Shown: in pieces, positions 8,824-17,206 of the stretch
Position numbering within the stretch: position 1 is the stretch's first letter
How the letters are laid out: each line of letters begins with the position of its first letter
NCBI GenBank assembly: GCA_002710685.1
Contig: PALD01000049.1
Location: forward strand, 186,001 to 250,000
Direction: 5' to 3'
Origin: Cytophagaceae bacterium
GTDB taxonomy: Bacteria; Bacteroidota; Bacteroidia; Flavobacteriales; Flavobacteriaceae
Length of the DNA stretch: 64,000 nucleotides
Made by a program: the position numbers and the translations under genes
The notes under the pieces: model-generated
Databases searched by the model: none
What the model saw: the letters and a program-made list of their open reading frames with translations, nothing else
What the model was told of the DNA's origin: nothing

Positions 8824-10815
8824 ATGTCATACCCTAACCGTATTTTTCTCTTTGTGTTCTTCCTGGTATTGAGCCCTATTATGGGTAAAGCCCAAACCCT
8901 TCTTAAAAAGGATGTGAATGCAACCAGAACCACGGCCACACAACAATCTGGGACAAGGCAGCAAGGACCTGAGGGGATGAGTGCCCAGAAAACAAAAAAG
9001 CGTGAAAGGCCACCCATCGACCTGTATAAGATCATCTCGTACAAAAATGACACAACGGTTGTTGATACCTCACTTACCGTTCAAAAATTCTATAAGTACA
9101 ATTACTTAAAAAAAGACCGTTTTGACCTTCTCCCATTTGCAAACACGGGACAACCGCACAATACCTTGCTGTATAATTTTGATAATACATCTGTAAAACC
9201 GCTTTTTGGCGCCCGGGCAAAGCACTTTAATTATATGGAGGTTGAAGACATCAATTATTATGAAGTGCCCACACCCTTGACTGAGCTGTATTATAAAAGT
9301 GTTTTTGAACAGGGGCAGACCCTTGATGCATTTTTTACCATGAACACATCAGAGCGGTTCAACTTTTCTATAGCATATAAAGGCCTGCGCAGTTTAGGTA
9401 AATATCTCAACATACTCACGAGCACGGGCAACTTTAGGTTTACCGTAAACGCACGCTCTAAGAACGACAGGTATCAAATCAAGGCGCATTATGTGGCCCA
9501 GGACCTCTTAAATAATGAAAATGGAGGCCTACAGGCCACGGCAATTGCAAACTTTAGGAGCAACGACACGGAGTTTGACGATAGGTCAAGGCTCAATGTG
9601 AATTTTGAAAATGCTAACAATATCCTGGATGGGCAACGCTTTTACATTGACCATGCCTATGATCTTATTGATCAAAAGGATTCGCTGGTGTCTAACCGTA
9701 TCCAGATAGGGCATAAACTTATCTACGACGACAAGTTTTATACCTATACACAATCCACCCCCTCTGATGTACTGGGCAATTCTTTTGTGGCAGGACAAAT
9801 CAATGACCGCCTTGACCTTGAGGATTTCAGCAATGAGGTATATGTGAACTATGCCAATGATCTACTGGGGACGTTAAGGTTGAGCGCAGGCCATAGCCAT
9901 TATGATTATGGGTACAACTCAGTATTGATACGGGAAGATAATGAACGTATACCTAACAGGCTTCAGGGCAATATCATTGAAGTAGGTGCTGGATATATGA
10001 AGACCATAGGCGGCTTTAAGCTTGAGGGGCAGGCAAAGGCAAATATTGCTGGCGATTTTGACGGGTATGATTTTAACGGGGCCGCATCCTTCCGCTTCAG
10101 GGATTTATTTGATGTAAAGGCAAGGATACATTCTAACAGTAGCTTGCCTAATTATAACCATCTCCTGTATCAAAACAGTTATGAAAACTATAACTGGTAC
10201 CACCTGGATGATTATAAAAACGTCAAGACCAACACCCTGGGATTTGATCTTAAGTCAAACAAGCTGGTCAACGTAACGGCAAACCTCACCACGATTTCAG
10301 ATTATGCCTATTTTGGGTTAAACCCAAATGATTCACTGGTCAATACATACCAGACCAGTGATATGATCAACTACCTTAATATCAAGGCAAACAAGGAATT
10401 TAGATTTGGCAAGTTTGCATTAAACAATACCATTGCCTATCAAAAGGTGTTCAACGGGCAAGATTACCTGCAGGTACCTGAGCTGATTACAAGAAACACC
10501 CTGTATTATACTGATGAATGGTTTGACAAGGCACTTTTTATACAAACAGGTGTAAATTTCAAGTATTTCACCAGTTATTTCATGAACGGGTATGACCCGG
10601 TACTCTCAGAGTTCTATGTACAGGCAGATGAAAAATTCGGGGAGTTTCCGCTCATTGACGTGTTCTTTAACATGAAGGTGAGGCAAACACGTATTTTCTT
10701 TATTGCTGAACATGTTAACTCACCCTTTACGGGCAATGACTTCTTTAGCGCACCTGGCTATCCCTATCGGGATTTTAATGTACGCTTTGGTATCGTATGG
10801 AACTTATTTCTGTAA
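8824..10815 (+). CDS. Putative outer-membrane porin
   Basis: A 663-residue protein with an N-terminal signal peptide (MSYPNRIFLFVFFLVLSPIMGKAQ) followed by a polar linker and then a long series of amphipathic strands with aromatic girdles, ending in Phe-Leu (GIVWNLFL), as expected of an outer-membrane beta-barrel. It resembles the Bacteroidota putative porin family (DUF4289-like): the PFANTGQPHNTL and ARAKHFNYMEVEDINYYEVPTP-type region near residues 100-140 is characteristic. The ATG at 8824 is chosen because upstream in-frame codons precede the signal peptide and overlap the promoter. The O-methyltransferase gene starts seven bases after the stop, suggesting a shared transcript. Solute specificity is unknown. 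Confidence 0.85.
   Translation: MSYPNRIFLFVFFLVLSPIMGKAQTLLKKDVNATRTTATQQSGTRQQGPEGMSAQKTKKRERPPIDLYKIISYKNDTTVVDTSLTVQKFYKYNYLKKDRFDLLPFANTGQPHNTLLYNFDNTSVKPLFGARAKHFNYMEVEDINYYEVPTPLTELYYKSVFEQGQTLDAFFTMNTSERFNFSIAYKGLRSLGKYLNILTSTGNFRFTVNARSKNDRYQIKAHYVAQDLLNNENGGLQATAIANFRSNDTEFDDRSRLNVNFENANNILDGQRFYIDHAYDLIDQKDSLVSNRIQIGHKLIYDDKFYTYTQSTPSDVLGNSFVAGQINDRLDLEDFSNEVYVNYANDLLGTLRLSAGHSHYDYGYNSVLIREDNERIPNRLQGNIIEVGAGYMKTIGGFKLEGQAKANIAGDFDGYDFNGAASFRFRDLFDVKARIHSNSSLPNYNHLLYQNSYENYNWYHLDDYKNVKTNTLGFDLKSNKLVNVTANLTTISDYAYFGLNPNDSLVNTYQTSDMINYLNIKANKEFRFGKFALNNTIAYQKVFNGQDYLQVPELITRNTLYYTDEWFDKALFIQTGVNFKYFTSYFMNGYDPVLSEFYVQADEKFGEFPLIDVFFNMKVRQTRIFFIAEHVNSPFTGNDFFSAPGYPYRDFNVRFGIVWNLFL
10312..10328. 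repeat. Dispersed palindrome, TTTGGG type
   Basis: TTTGGGTT-A-AACCCAAA inside the porin gene, encoding FGLNP. The same 17 bases occur again at 48599-48615, between genes. Confidence 0.65.
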
Positions 10816-10822
10816 AATAAAT

Positions 10823-11476
10823 ATGCATTTTTTACCACAGGATATAGATGATTATACCGTTGCACACTCACAGCAAGAACCTGAACTGTTGCAGCAATTA
10901 AGGCGCGAGACTTTTCAAAAAGTACTGCAGCCCCGCATGTTGAGCGGCCCCTATCAGGGCAGGGTACTCAGTATGCTTTCTAAGGTTATCCATCCCGGTG
11001 TCATCCTTGAGATAGGCACCTACACGGGATATTCTGCCCTGTGCCTTGCTGAAGGGCTTGCAAGCGGTGGCGTGCTACATACCATTGATATCAACGAGGA
11101 GCTTGAAGACCTGCAGCGTAGGTACTTTGACCGTTCACCTTTCGGCGAAAGCATAATACAGCACCTGGGCAGCGCGCTTGATGTAATACCCATGATTGAC
11201 GGAAACTTTGACCTGGTCTTTATAGATGCAGACAAGCCCAACTATCCCCAGTATTTTGACCTGATCGTAGATAGGCTCAATCCCGGTGGCATCATCTTGT
11301 CTGACAATGTGCTGTGGAGTGGTAAAGTGGTTGAACCGGTTAAGGATGACGATGTGAGCACAAGAGCATTGCTGCATTACAATACTTTGCTTGCCACTGA
11401 TGAACGGCTTGAGACTGTGCTGTTGCCCATACGTGATGGCCTTACCATAAGCAGGAAAAAACAAAACCCCGCTTGA
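10823..11476 (+). CDS. SAM-dependent O-methyltransferase
   Basis: A 217-residue class I methyltransferase of the catechol/caffeoyl-CoA O-methyltransferase group. Visible motifs are LEIGTYTGYSALCLAEGL near residue 70 (SAM-binding motif I), the acidic DIN after the second strand, and VFIDADKPNYPQYF near residue 138, with the metal-binding Asp residues, then ILSDNVLWSGKV. The start at 10823 follows the porin stop by seven bases; a longer in-frame extension would run inside the porin gene and is rejected. The stop codon lies inside the terminator hairpin. The natural substrate is not known; these proteins are widespread and mostly uncharacterised. Confidence 0.92.
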   Translation: MHFLPQDIDDYTVAHSQQEPELLQQLRRETFQKVLQPRMLSGPYQGRVLSMLSKVIHPGVILEIGTYTGYSALCLAEGLASGGVLHTIDINEELEDLQRRYFDRSPFGESIIQHLGSALDVIPMIDGNFDLVFIDADKPNYPQYFDLIVDRLNPGGIILSDNVLWSGKVVEPVKDDDVSTRALLHYNTLLATDERLETVLLPIRDGLTISRKKQNPA

Positions 11477-11489
11477 AAAAGCGGGGTTT
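11464..11489. terminator. Bidirectional terminator after the O-methyltransferase
   Basis: An 11-bp stem (11464-11474 with 11479-11489) around loop GAAA. The stem overlaps the plus-strand stop codon. T-rich sequence follows more strongly on the minus strand, so it may also end the PAP2 transcript coming from the right. Confidence 0.75.
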
Positions 11490-11597
11490 AGCATAATTAA
11501 CACTAAACTGTTATTGATGTGCCTTTTCAGTATTTTGTTCTCAAAAGACACTTCCCATAAATGACTATTAGATTATTGCTAACCTAAAATGAAGATA

Positions 11598-12161
11598 TTA
11601 AATATAATTCAATTTAAGGCAGGTTTTTTTGTAAAAATAATAGAACAGCGAGGCCATTGATACTCCCACGCCAGCGCCCACTAAGATGTCTGATGGGTAA
11701 TGCACCCCCACAAATATCCTGCTCATGGCAAAAAGTACGGGCCAAATATAAAAAGCAAAGACCCAGGGATGTTTTTTTCTGAGCACAAGGACCACAAAAG
11801 TGGTTACTGCAAATGAACTTGCCGCATGGCCTGAAAAGAAAGAAAAATTAGTGGGTTTTTGAAGTACGCGTATCAAATCTTCCAGGAGGGGTTCATTGTT
11901 TGGCCTTAGCCTGGCTACCTGGATTTTTACAAATTGGGTGAATGACACCACCGCCGCAAGGCTGATTAGGGTAAACAAAATGGAGAGTATGGCTTTCTTC
12001 CATGAAAATGAATAGAAAAAAAGCCCAAAGAAAATGAGGTAAAGCGGTATCCAGTGGTTTATCTGGGTGATAAAGATCCAGAAGTTATCATAATCATCAA
12101 CCCCCAGGTTGTTGAGAAACACAAATAATTTCCTGTCCCACTCGGCCAGTTGTTCCCACAT
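11598..12161 (-). CDS. PAP2-family membrane phosphatase
   Basis: A 187-residue polytopic membrane protein with the three phosphatase motifs of the PAP2 superfamily: KIQVARLRP (KxxxxxxRP), FFSGHAASS (PSGH-like, with Phe for Pro) and SRIFVGVHYPSD (SRxxxxxHxxxD). Four to five hydrophobic helices surround them. Likely substrates are phosphatidic acid or undecaprenyl pyrophosphate; the sequence does not decide. It begins three bases after the tatA stop, so the two form an operon read from the tatA promoter. Confidence 0.92.
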   Translation of the reverse strand: MWEQLAEWDRKLFVFLNNLGVDDYDNFWIFITQINHWIPLYLIFFGLFFYSFSWKKAILSILFTLISLAAVVSFTQFVKIQVARLRPNNEPLLEDLIRVLQKPTNFSFFSGHAASSFAVTTFVVLVLRKKHPWVFAFYIWPVLFAMSRIFVGVHYPSDILVGAGVGVSMASLFYYFYKKTCLKLNYI

Positions 12162-12164
12162 TCA

Positions 12165-12446
12165 TTAAAATTTGCGTTTAACGGAGCCGGTGATATCATC
12201 AAAGCCTTTTTTAGCCTCATCGATTTCCTTCTTGACATCATTTGCGATGCTGGTATCAATTCCCTGCTTTTCTGCAGTTTTGGTAATCTCGGTCTTGATT
12301 TCATTTGTGGCGTTGCGCAGGGTCTTCATGCCCTTGCCCAGTCCTCTCGCGATATCGGGGACTTTATCTGCACCAAACACCATGATCACAATAAAAATCA
12401 CGAATGCTATTTCTGTTCCGCTAATAAATAAAGGTATCGTCATCAT
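12165..12446 (-). CDS. tatA: Sec-independent translocase component TatA/TatB-like
   Basis: A 93-residue protein with a short periplasmic start, one membrane helix (IAFVIFIVIMVFGADKVPDI), the hinge Gly/Phe-Gly region and an amphipathic helix (ARGLGKGMKTLRNATNEI), then a charged tail rich in Lys and Glu. This is the TatA plan; such proteins form the channel-like assembly that exports folded proteins with twin-arginine signals. Two putative Tat substrates are encoded in this window (genes starting at 39388 and 52586). tatC is not in the window. The start is one of two adjacent ATGs (12446 or 12443), placed directly after the promoter box. Confidence 0.9.
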   Translation of the reverse strand: MMTIPLFISGTEIAFVIFIVIMVFGADKVPDIARGLGKGMKTLRNATNEIKTEITKTAEKQGIDTSIANDVKKEIDEAKKGFDDITGSVKRKF

Positions 12447-12452
12447 CACGTA

Positions 12453-12460
12453 CAAAGATA
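12453..12460 (-). promoter_or_regulatory. Candidate -7 box of tatA-PAP2 (leaderless)
   Basis: On the minus strand the sequence reads TATCTTTG, ending six bases before the ATG at 12446. Confidence 0.5.
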
Positions 12461-12471
12461 TGGGAAAAAAG

Positions 12472-12499
12472 AAAAGCCGACTACATTGAGCCGGCTTTT
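12472..12499 (-). terminator. Terminator of the M1 peptidase gene
   Basis: An 8-bp stem (AAAAGCCG at 12472-12479 with CGGCTTTT at 12492-12499) and a T-rich tail on the minus strand (TTTTCTTTTTT). It lies directly downstream of the M1 gene and before the tatA promoter. Confidence 0.7.
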
Positions 12500-12516
12500 G
12501 TAATAAATTAACGTTG

Positions 12517-14820
12517 TTAATTCCTTACGGATTCCTTGAACTTGTCAAACTGGCTTTCAGTTTCCTGTTTTGGCCATGAATTGTTAGACAGGTCAACGTC
12601 TGCGGTTTCTAGGTTGGGGTCAACCGTTACCTTGGTTATTTCCTTGTCCGTGGCGATTACTTTTTCTACCTGGGCATCATTCTTCCTCCATATCTGTACG
12701 GGGTACTTGATGGTTTCACTGGTGCCATCTGCATACGTATATTCCACGATAAGTGGCATGGGGATGCCTCCCGGTTTTGAGAAGGTGATGGCATAAAAAT
12801 GTTTTGGTGCATTGAGTTTTGCCCTTTCTTCTGGGGAGAAGTTGTCCATAAGGAATTCCTTGAGCTTAGGTGCATTCTCCTCAGTGGTCTTGTCCTTCAT
12901 TGCATCCGTGTATTCATCAGAGCCTTCTTCAACAACGTAGAGTGCGTCAATGGATTCTGGCGTATAGCCATATCTCGATAACATCTCCTTGCCTTCTTTT
13001 GTGGGCTGGTCTGTTATATAGTATGATTTTACATCCTCGACACCTATGTCTACCCAGTCTGTTGTGTAGAACCATCCCCTCCAGTACCAGTCAAGGTCCA
13101 CTGCTGATGCGTCTTCCATGGTGCGGAAGAAGTCTTCTGGCGTGGGGTGCTTGAACATCCAGCGTTGTGCGTAGGTCTTGAATGAATAGTCAAAAAGGTC
13201 GCGGCCCATTACCGTTTCCCTCAATATGTTTAGTGCCGTTGCGGGTTTTCCATAGGCATTGTTGCCCAGTTGAAACACGTTTTCTGGGTTAGACATGATG
13301 GGGGAGATATAATCCTGGTCACCACCCATGTATCCTGTAATCTTGGAGGGTTCGCCCCGCCTTGATGGATATTTTGTATTTGGAGCGATTGCATCGGGAT
13401 AGCTTTCGCCAAAATCCTGCTCGGCAACGTACTGTACAAAGGTGTTGATACCTTCATCCATCCATCCCCATTGGCGCTCATCGCTGTTTACGATCATAGG
13501 GAAAAAGTTATGGCCCACCTCATGGATGATAACGCTTATCATGCCCAGCTTTGTCCTTTCAGAATAGGTGCCGTCAGGATTGGGGCGACCGTGGTTCCAG
13601 CAGATCATGGGGTATTCCATACCCTGGTTTCTTCCGTGTACGGAAATCGCCTTGGGATAGGGATAGTCAAAGGTCATCCTTGAATAGGATTTCAAGGTCT
13701 GTACAACGGCCTTTGTGGAATATTCTTCCCAGAGGGGGTTTCCTTCTTTGGGATAGATGGATATGGCCATAACGTCACCTTCTGGAAACTTGACTGCTTG
13801 TGCATCCATGATATACTTTCGCGAAGACGTAAATGCAAAGTCCCTTACATCTTTTGCCCTGAGCTTCCAGGTCTTTTTTTGTTGGCTAAAGCCCTTTTCG
13901 ATTTTTTCGGCTTCAGCCTGGGTCCTGATGATAACGGGCTTGTCATAAGATTTTGTAGCCTGTTCCCACCGGTTCAATTCTTGTTTTGAGTACACTTCCT
14001 TGCGGTTGATGAGGTCACCAGTACCATCTAGCAAGTGGTCAGCAGGGACGGTGATATCCACATCAAAGTCACCAAATGCAAGTGCAAACTCGCCATTGCC
14101 CCAAAACTGGTAGTTTTGCCATCCTTCTACATCATTGTAAACGCACATACGTGGATAAAACTGGGCGATTATGTAGTTTTTGTTCCCATCAGGGAAGCTC
14201 TCATACCCAGACCTTGCGCGGTCCACGGTATGTTCTGGGATATTGTAGTTCCACTTAATGTTGAATTCATAGCTATCACCTGCTTCCAGTGGCTCTGCCA
14301 TCTCCACACGCATCATGGTAAAGTTGATGGTGTACTTAAGTGGTTTGCCATCTTTTGTCACGGCTTTAATATTAAAACCTCCATCAAATGGTTTGCCCAT
14401 GTACTGGGATACAAATGATTGTGGGGGCATTACCGGCGACATGCCATCACCATCTTTTTGCAGTGCGGGAGAATCTTTGGTTCGCACGTTTTGATCTAGT
14501 TGCAGCCACAGGTACTCCAGGTCGTCCTGAGAATTGTTGTGGTAGGAGATGGTTTCTTCTCCAGAGATGGTTTGATTTTTATCGTTAAGTTCAATTTTCA
14601 TCTTATAGTCAGCCGTGTTTTGATAATACGCTGGCCCGGGAGCACCAGATGCTGTGCGGTACATGTTTGGCGTGGCCCACAGATCTGATAATTGCCTGAA
14701 TTTATTGAGGTTTGTATGCCCTGGCTTGCGCTCTGGCTGTGGTGTCTCTCCTTCTTGTGCAAAAACTATGCTGCCCATCAGGGCAAAAAGGATAAACAAT
14801 GAAAACTTGAAACTTTTCAT
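12517..14820 (-). CDS. M1-family zinc metallopeptidase
   Basis: A 767-residue exported aminopeptidase-like protein. It has a signal peptide (KFSLFILFALMGSIVFA), an N-terminal beta domain, and the gluzincin motif HEVGHNFFP near residue 434 with the third zinc ligand Glu in WMDEGINTFVQY about 19 residues later. The substrate-binding motif is HGRNQGMEYPM, in the place of the GAMEN exopeptidase motif of classical M1 enzymes (here QGMEY). A cold-adapted-type C-terminal region follows. It has a terminator of its own and the DUF6702 gene lies 52 bases upstream on the same strand. The likely role is peptide trimming in the periplasm or at the cell surface. Confidence 0.93.
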   Translation of the reverse strand: MKSFKFSLFILFALMGSIVFAQEGETPQPERKPGHTNLNKFRQLSDLWATPNMYRTASGAPGPAYYQNTADYKMKIELNDKNQTISGEETISYHNNSQDDLEYLWLQLDQNVRTKDSPALQKDGDGMSPVMPPQSFVSQYMGKPFDGGFNIKAVTKDGKPLKYTINFTMMRVEMAEPLEAGDSYEFNIKWNYNIPEHTVDRARSGYESFPDGNKNYIIAQFYPRMCVYNDVEGWQNYQFWGNGEFALAFGDFDVDITVPADHLLDGTGDLINRKEVYSKQELNRWEQATKSYDKPVIIRTQAEAEKIEKGFSQQKKTWKLRAKDVRDFAFTSSRKYIMDAQAVKFPEGDVMAISIYPKEGNPLWEEYSTKAVVQTLKSYSRMTFDYPYPKAISVHGRNQGMEYPMICWNHGRPNPDGTYSERTKLGMISVIIHEVGHNFFPMIVNSDERQWGWMDEGINTFVQYVAEQDFGESYPDAIAPNTKYPSRRGEPSKITGYMGGDQDYISPIMSNPENVFQLGNNAYGKPATALNILRETVMGRDLFDYSFKTYAQRWMFKHPTPEDFFRTMEDASAVDLDWYWRGWFYTTDWVDIGVEDVKSYYITDQPTKEGKEMLSRYGYTPESIDALYVVEEGSDEYTDAMKDKTTEENAPKLKEFLMDNFSPEERAKLNAPKHFYAITFSKPGGIPMPLIVEYTYADGTSETIKYPVQIWRKNDAQVEKVIATDKEITKVTVDPNLETADVDLSNNSWPKQETESQFDKFKESVRN

Positions 14821-14872
14821 ATGTGTTTTAATTAAATTTTAAGAATTTGATAAAAGTAGAAATTTGGCTGCT

Positions 14873-15388
14873 TTACTGGGTTTTTTGACTAAATTTTAAC
14901 AGTGCTTTATCATTTTCAGAATACAGCATAAAACTCTTATGTGTATTGCCCGCCTTGATATGCACAACGTTTTTTTGCTCCGGGAAGACCTCCATGAGCA
15001 TGGGGTCATCCACCTCGATGCTTTTTAGGGTATTGATATTTTTTGCCTCAAGGTAAAAGACCATATAATCATCCTCGTTTTCATACCCTATGTAATCCAG
15101 TGGTTTTTCTGTGCCATTGACCTGGATATGAAAGCGTTGTTCAAAGTATTTTTTGATGTATGCATTGAGTTTTTCCTTGGGGTATGTGTTTCCGTCAACC
15201 TCTATGTTACTATCATACCTTTCCTTGAGCACGTGCTCAAAGTCATCATAAAAGATGCGGGAGATGACCTCAAGTGACTTGTGGTCTTTATTGTACTCAA
15301 TCTGGGTTATGCTTACATAGTATTTGTGGAGGGAGCTTGCCGCTAGGAGCGGAAGGCTGACCAATGCTATTAAAAAAAACTTTCTCAT
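14873..15388 (-). CDS. DUF6702 family exported protein
   Basis: A 171-residue protein with a signal peptide (MRKFFLIALVSLPLLAAS) directly followed by LHKYYVSITQIEYN. This HK(Y/F)Y(V/I)S start, the FYDDFE block near residue 50 and the YLEAKN stretch are typical of the DUF6702 proteins that sit beside M1 peptidase genes in Flavobacteriia. Function is unknown; it looks like a small periplasmic beta-rich domain. An in-frame extension to 15421 exists but would include the promoter box, so the ATG at 15388 is preferred. It is followed on the same strand by the M1 peptidase gene, 52 bases away, and probably co-transcribed with it. Confidence 0.82.
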   Translation of the reverse strand: MRKFFLIALVSLPLLAASSLHKYYVSITQIEYNKDHKSLEVISRIFYDDFEHVLKERYDSNIEVDGNTYPKEKLNAYIKKYFEQRFHIQVNGTEKPLDYIGYENEDDYMVFYLEAKNINTLKSIEVDDPMLMEVFPEQKNVVHIKAGNTHKSFMLYSENDKALLKFSQKTQ

Positions 15389-15398
15389 AGTTATCTTG

Positions 15399-15406
15399 CA
15401 AATGTA
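15399..15406 (-). promoter_or_regulatory. Candidate -7 box of the DUF6702-M1 operon
   Basis: TACATTTG on the minus strand, ten bases before the ATG at 15388. No clear -33 TTG at 19-21 bases. Confidence 0.45.
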
Positions 15407-15438
15407 GACTTCATGGTGCAAAGTCTATTCCAAAAAAA

Positions 15439-16233
15439 TCAATCTTCTTCTTGCTTGCGCATGGCGATATACTCTGGGGCTTTTTTTTGCAATAGCTCAA
15501 TAAGGCTCAGCAAATCCTCCCTTGATGCAAGTCCCAGTGCCTCCTTGTTGTTTTCATACACATAATGTGCAAAATCATCAATGAGCAGCGGCGGGATATC
15601 CAGTTTCCTGGTGTAGATACTGTCCTCAAACAGGTTTCGTGCTTCTTGTACCCTGCGCTCCATCTTAGAGACCCTGACATGGCGTTTGAGCATTTTGGTC
15701 CTGCCGGTAATGGCGTTGACAATGGGGTCAATGGGTAAGATGCCGGCCCCCGTGTGCGTTGCCGTGTAGAGCCTTCTTTCCTCGGGGGTGGGGATGGGGT
15801 TGTGGTTTACGGGCAGCCCGGCCGCTTCTGGGTCAAAGGGCTTCTCCGTGGGGGGTACATTGGCATCCTGGCCCAGTCTCCCCGAGAGGTCTATATTGCT
15901 TATGTCTACCTCTTCAAGTTCACTTACCTCTTCTTCAAGGTAAAATGATACATACTTGCGTGAAAACAACTCTGGCGTGACAACAAGGGTCATATCCTTA
16001 AATTGGAGTGCAGAGATATAGAGGGTGTCATTGAGCCTTACGGGGATGGCAAAAGACCCATTTTCATTTGTTATGGTGCCCTTTTGGGTAGTGAGGTTGA
16101 GCACATGCAGGTATTCTGTTTCAATACTGTCATTGAGTACCTTGCCCTTTAGCACCACGGTTTCCTGTGCCTGGAGGTTTACAGCGCCCAGAAAAAGCAG
16201 GGTAAGGAAAATCAAGAACGGTTTTGGGTTCAT
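15439..16233 (-). CDS. CarboxypepD_reg-like exported protein (paralogue A)
   Basis: A 264-residue protein with a signal peptide (LIFLTLLFLGAVNLQAQ) and an N-terminal CarboxypepD_reg-like beta-sandwich: VLKGKVLNDSIETEYLHVLN, followed by GTITNENGSFAIPV and LYISALQF. After it comes IDLSGRLGQDANVPPTEK, a Pro-rich segment and a helical C-terminal half with YTRKLDIPPLLIDDF and a final charged tail. The second copy (gene ending at 16343) shares this plan: LSG...D.NV.PT and a C-terminal (Y/F)(T/S)R.L.I block. The beta-sandwich is the same fold that starts SusC-type receptors, but here there is no barrel. Function is unknown. The start at 16233 is chosen because it begins the signal peptide. Confidence 0.78.
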   Translation of the reverse strand: MNPKPFLIFLTLLFLGAVNLQAQETVVLKGKVLNDSIETEYLHVLNLTTQKGTITNENGSFAIPVRLNDTLYISALQFKDMTLVVTPELFSRKYVSFYLEEEVSELEEVDISNIDLSGRLGQDANVPPTEKPFDPEAAGLPVNHNPIPTPEERRLYTATHTGAGILPIDPIVNAITGRTKMLKRHVRVSKMERRVQEARNLFEDSIYTRKLDIPPLLIDDFAHYVYENNKEALGLASREDLLSLIELLQKKAPEYIAMRKQEED

Positions 16234-16342
16234 CTTGGCACACGGGTTTAGCTTCCGCTTAGCGAAAATAATACTCAAAAATGGATAAATAATGGATTGT
16301 GCTGTAAAAACAGGAGCTGTTTCAACAATGCGTTGATGGCGT

Positions 16343-17113
16343 CTATCTAGAATTAAATGCTCTGCTTTGATCAAGTAAAAAAGATATTAGGTCAAGTTCA
16401 TTACCAGGATTGAGCATCTGTTTGTCCAGCCCATTGTCAAGGGTATAATCTATAAAGCTTTCAATCTCCGCGGGCTTGATCTTTAGTGTCCTGCTAAAGA
16501 AATCATCATCATACATCGCCTTTATTTCCGCGGAAGCGGTCTCCTTAAAATTTTTATCAGAGCTGTTTTTCTTGCCCACCAGCGCCCTGAAGATATTCAC
16601 AAAATTGAGCCCATACCGCCATTGCTCATCATCCATGGCAACATTGTCAACGGGAGAATACCTGTCATAGAGACGGTCTTCCATAACTATTGTTGCAACA
16701 TTTACCTTGGGCATCACCTGTTTTTGGGTAGGGATCACGTTAACATCAGCAACCACGTTGCCTGACAGGTCGTAGGGCCTCACAACAACTTCCCTTAACT
16801 GGGTAATGGTGTCGCTTAGGGTCACGGTTATGCCCTTTGTGGTGATGATGCCATAATCTACCAGGATGCGTACTTTAGAAAATTGTAGGGACTGCAGTAC
16901 AAGTTCATCATTTATACCTGCTTCTAGGGTAAACTTGCCGTCTTCATTACTTATCGTGGCGCGCCCCGTATTGGTGTTCATGATAACGACCCCCTCTGCA
17001 TCTTGGCCATCTGGGGCAACGATATCACCCTTTATCTTTACACGCTCAATTTCTTGCGCTTGCGCCGTGATATTCATGGTGGTCAGTAGCAATATTAGTA
17101 AGAATCTTTTCAT
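16343..17113 (-). CDS. CarboxypepD_reg-like exported protein (paralogue B)
   Basis: A 256-residue relative of the next gene downstream. It has a signal peptide (MKRFLLILLLTTMNITAQAQ), the beta-sandwich start (VKIKGDIVAPDGQDAEGVVI, then GRATISNEDGKFTL and LVLQSLQFSKVRI), YDLSGNVVADVNVIPTQK, and a helical C-terminal part with FFSRTLKIKPAEIESF. Gene order and shared blocks point to an old tandem duplication. The two are 109 bases apart on the same strand. Function is unknown; cell-envelope location is inferred from the signal peptide. The ATG at 17113 precedes the hydrophobic core; an extension to 17143 adds only MGLNLLKTVV and is less likely. Confidence 0.78.
   Translation of the reverse strand: MKRFLLILLLTTMNITAQAQEIERVKIKGDIVAPDGQDAEGVVIMNTNTGRATISNEDGKFTLEAGINDELVLQSLQFSKVRILVDYGIITTKGITVTLSDTITQLREVVVRPYDLSGNVVADVNVIPTQKQVMPKVNVATIVMEDRLYDRYSPVDNVAMDDEQWRYGLNFVNIFRALVGKKNSSDKNFKETASAEIKAMYDDDFFSRTLKIKPAEIESFIDYTLDNGLDKQMLNPGNELDLISFLLDQSRAFNSR
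16526..16535. repeat. Dispersed palindrome, TTCCGC core
   Basis: TTCCGCGGAA inside paralogue B, encoding ASAE on the minus strand. The same core and the same ASAE peptide recur in SusC at 63268-63277. Confidence 0.5.
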
Positions 17114-17206
17114 CACAACGGTTTTTAAAAGGTTTAACCCCATGAAGTAACAACATGATTTTTTAAAAAGGGAATTTTAGGCGCAAAATTTTTGTTAAAT
17201 ACGTCC

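Noticed and set aside
10703-10822. N-terminal extension of the O-methyltransferase
   Set aside because: It would overlap the end of the porin gene by over 100 bases; the ATG at 10823 begins the conserved domain.
12150-12489. Two plus-strand frames across tatA
   Set aside because: Both are antisense to tatA, which has a clear helix-hinge-amphipathic layout and its own promoter box.
13816-13829. TTCGCGAA inside the M1 gene as another family palindrome
   Set aside because: Only an 8-base core matches and the outer arms do not pair, so it is within chance expectation.
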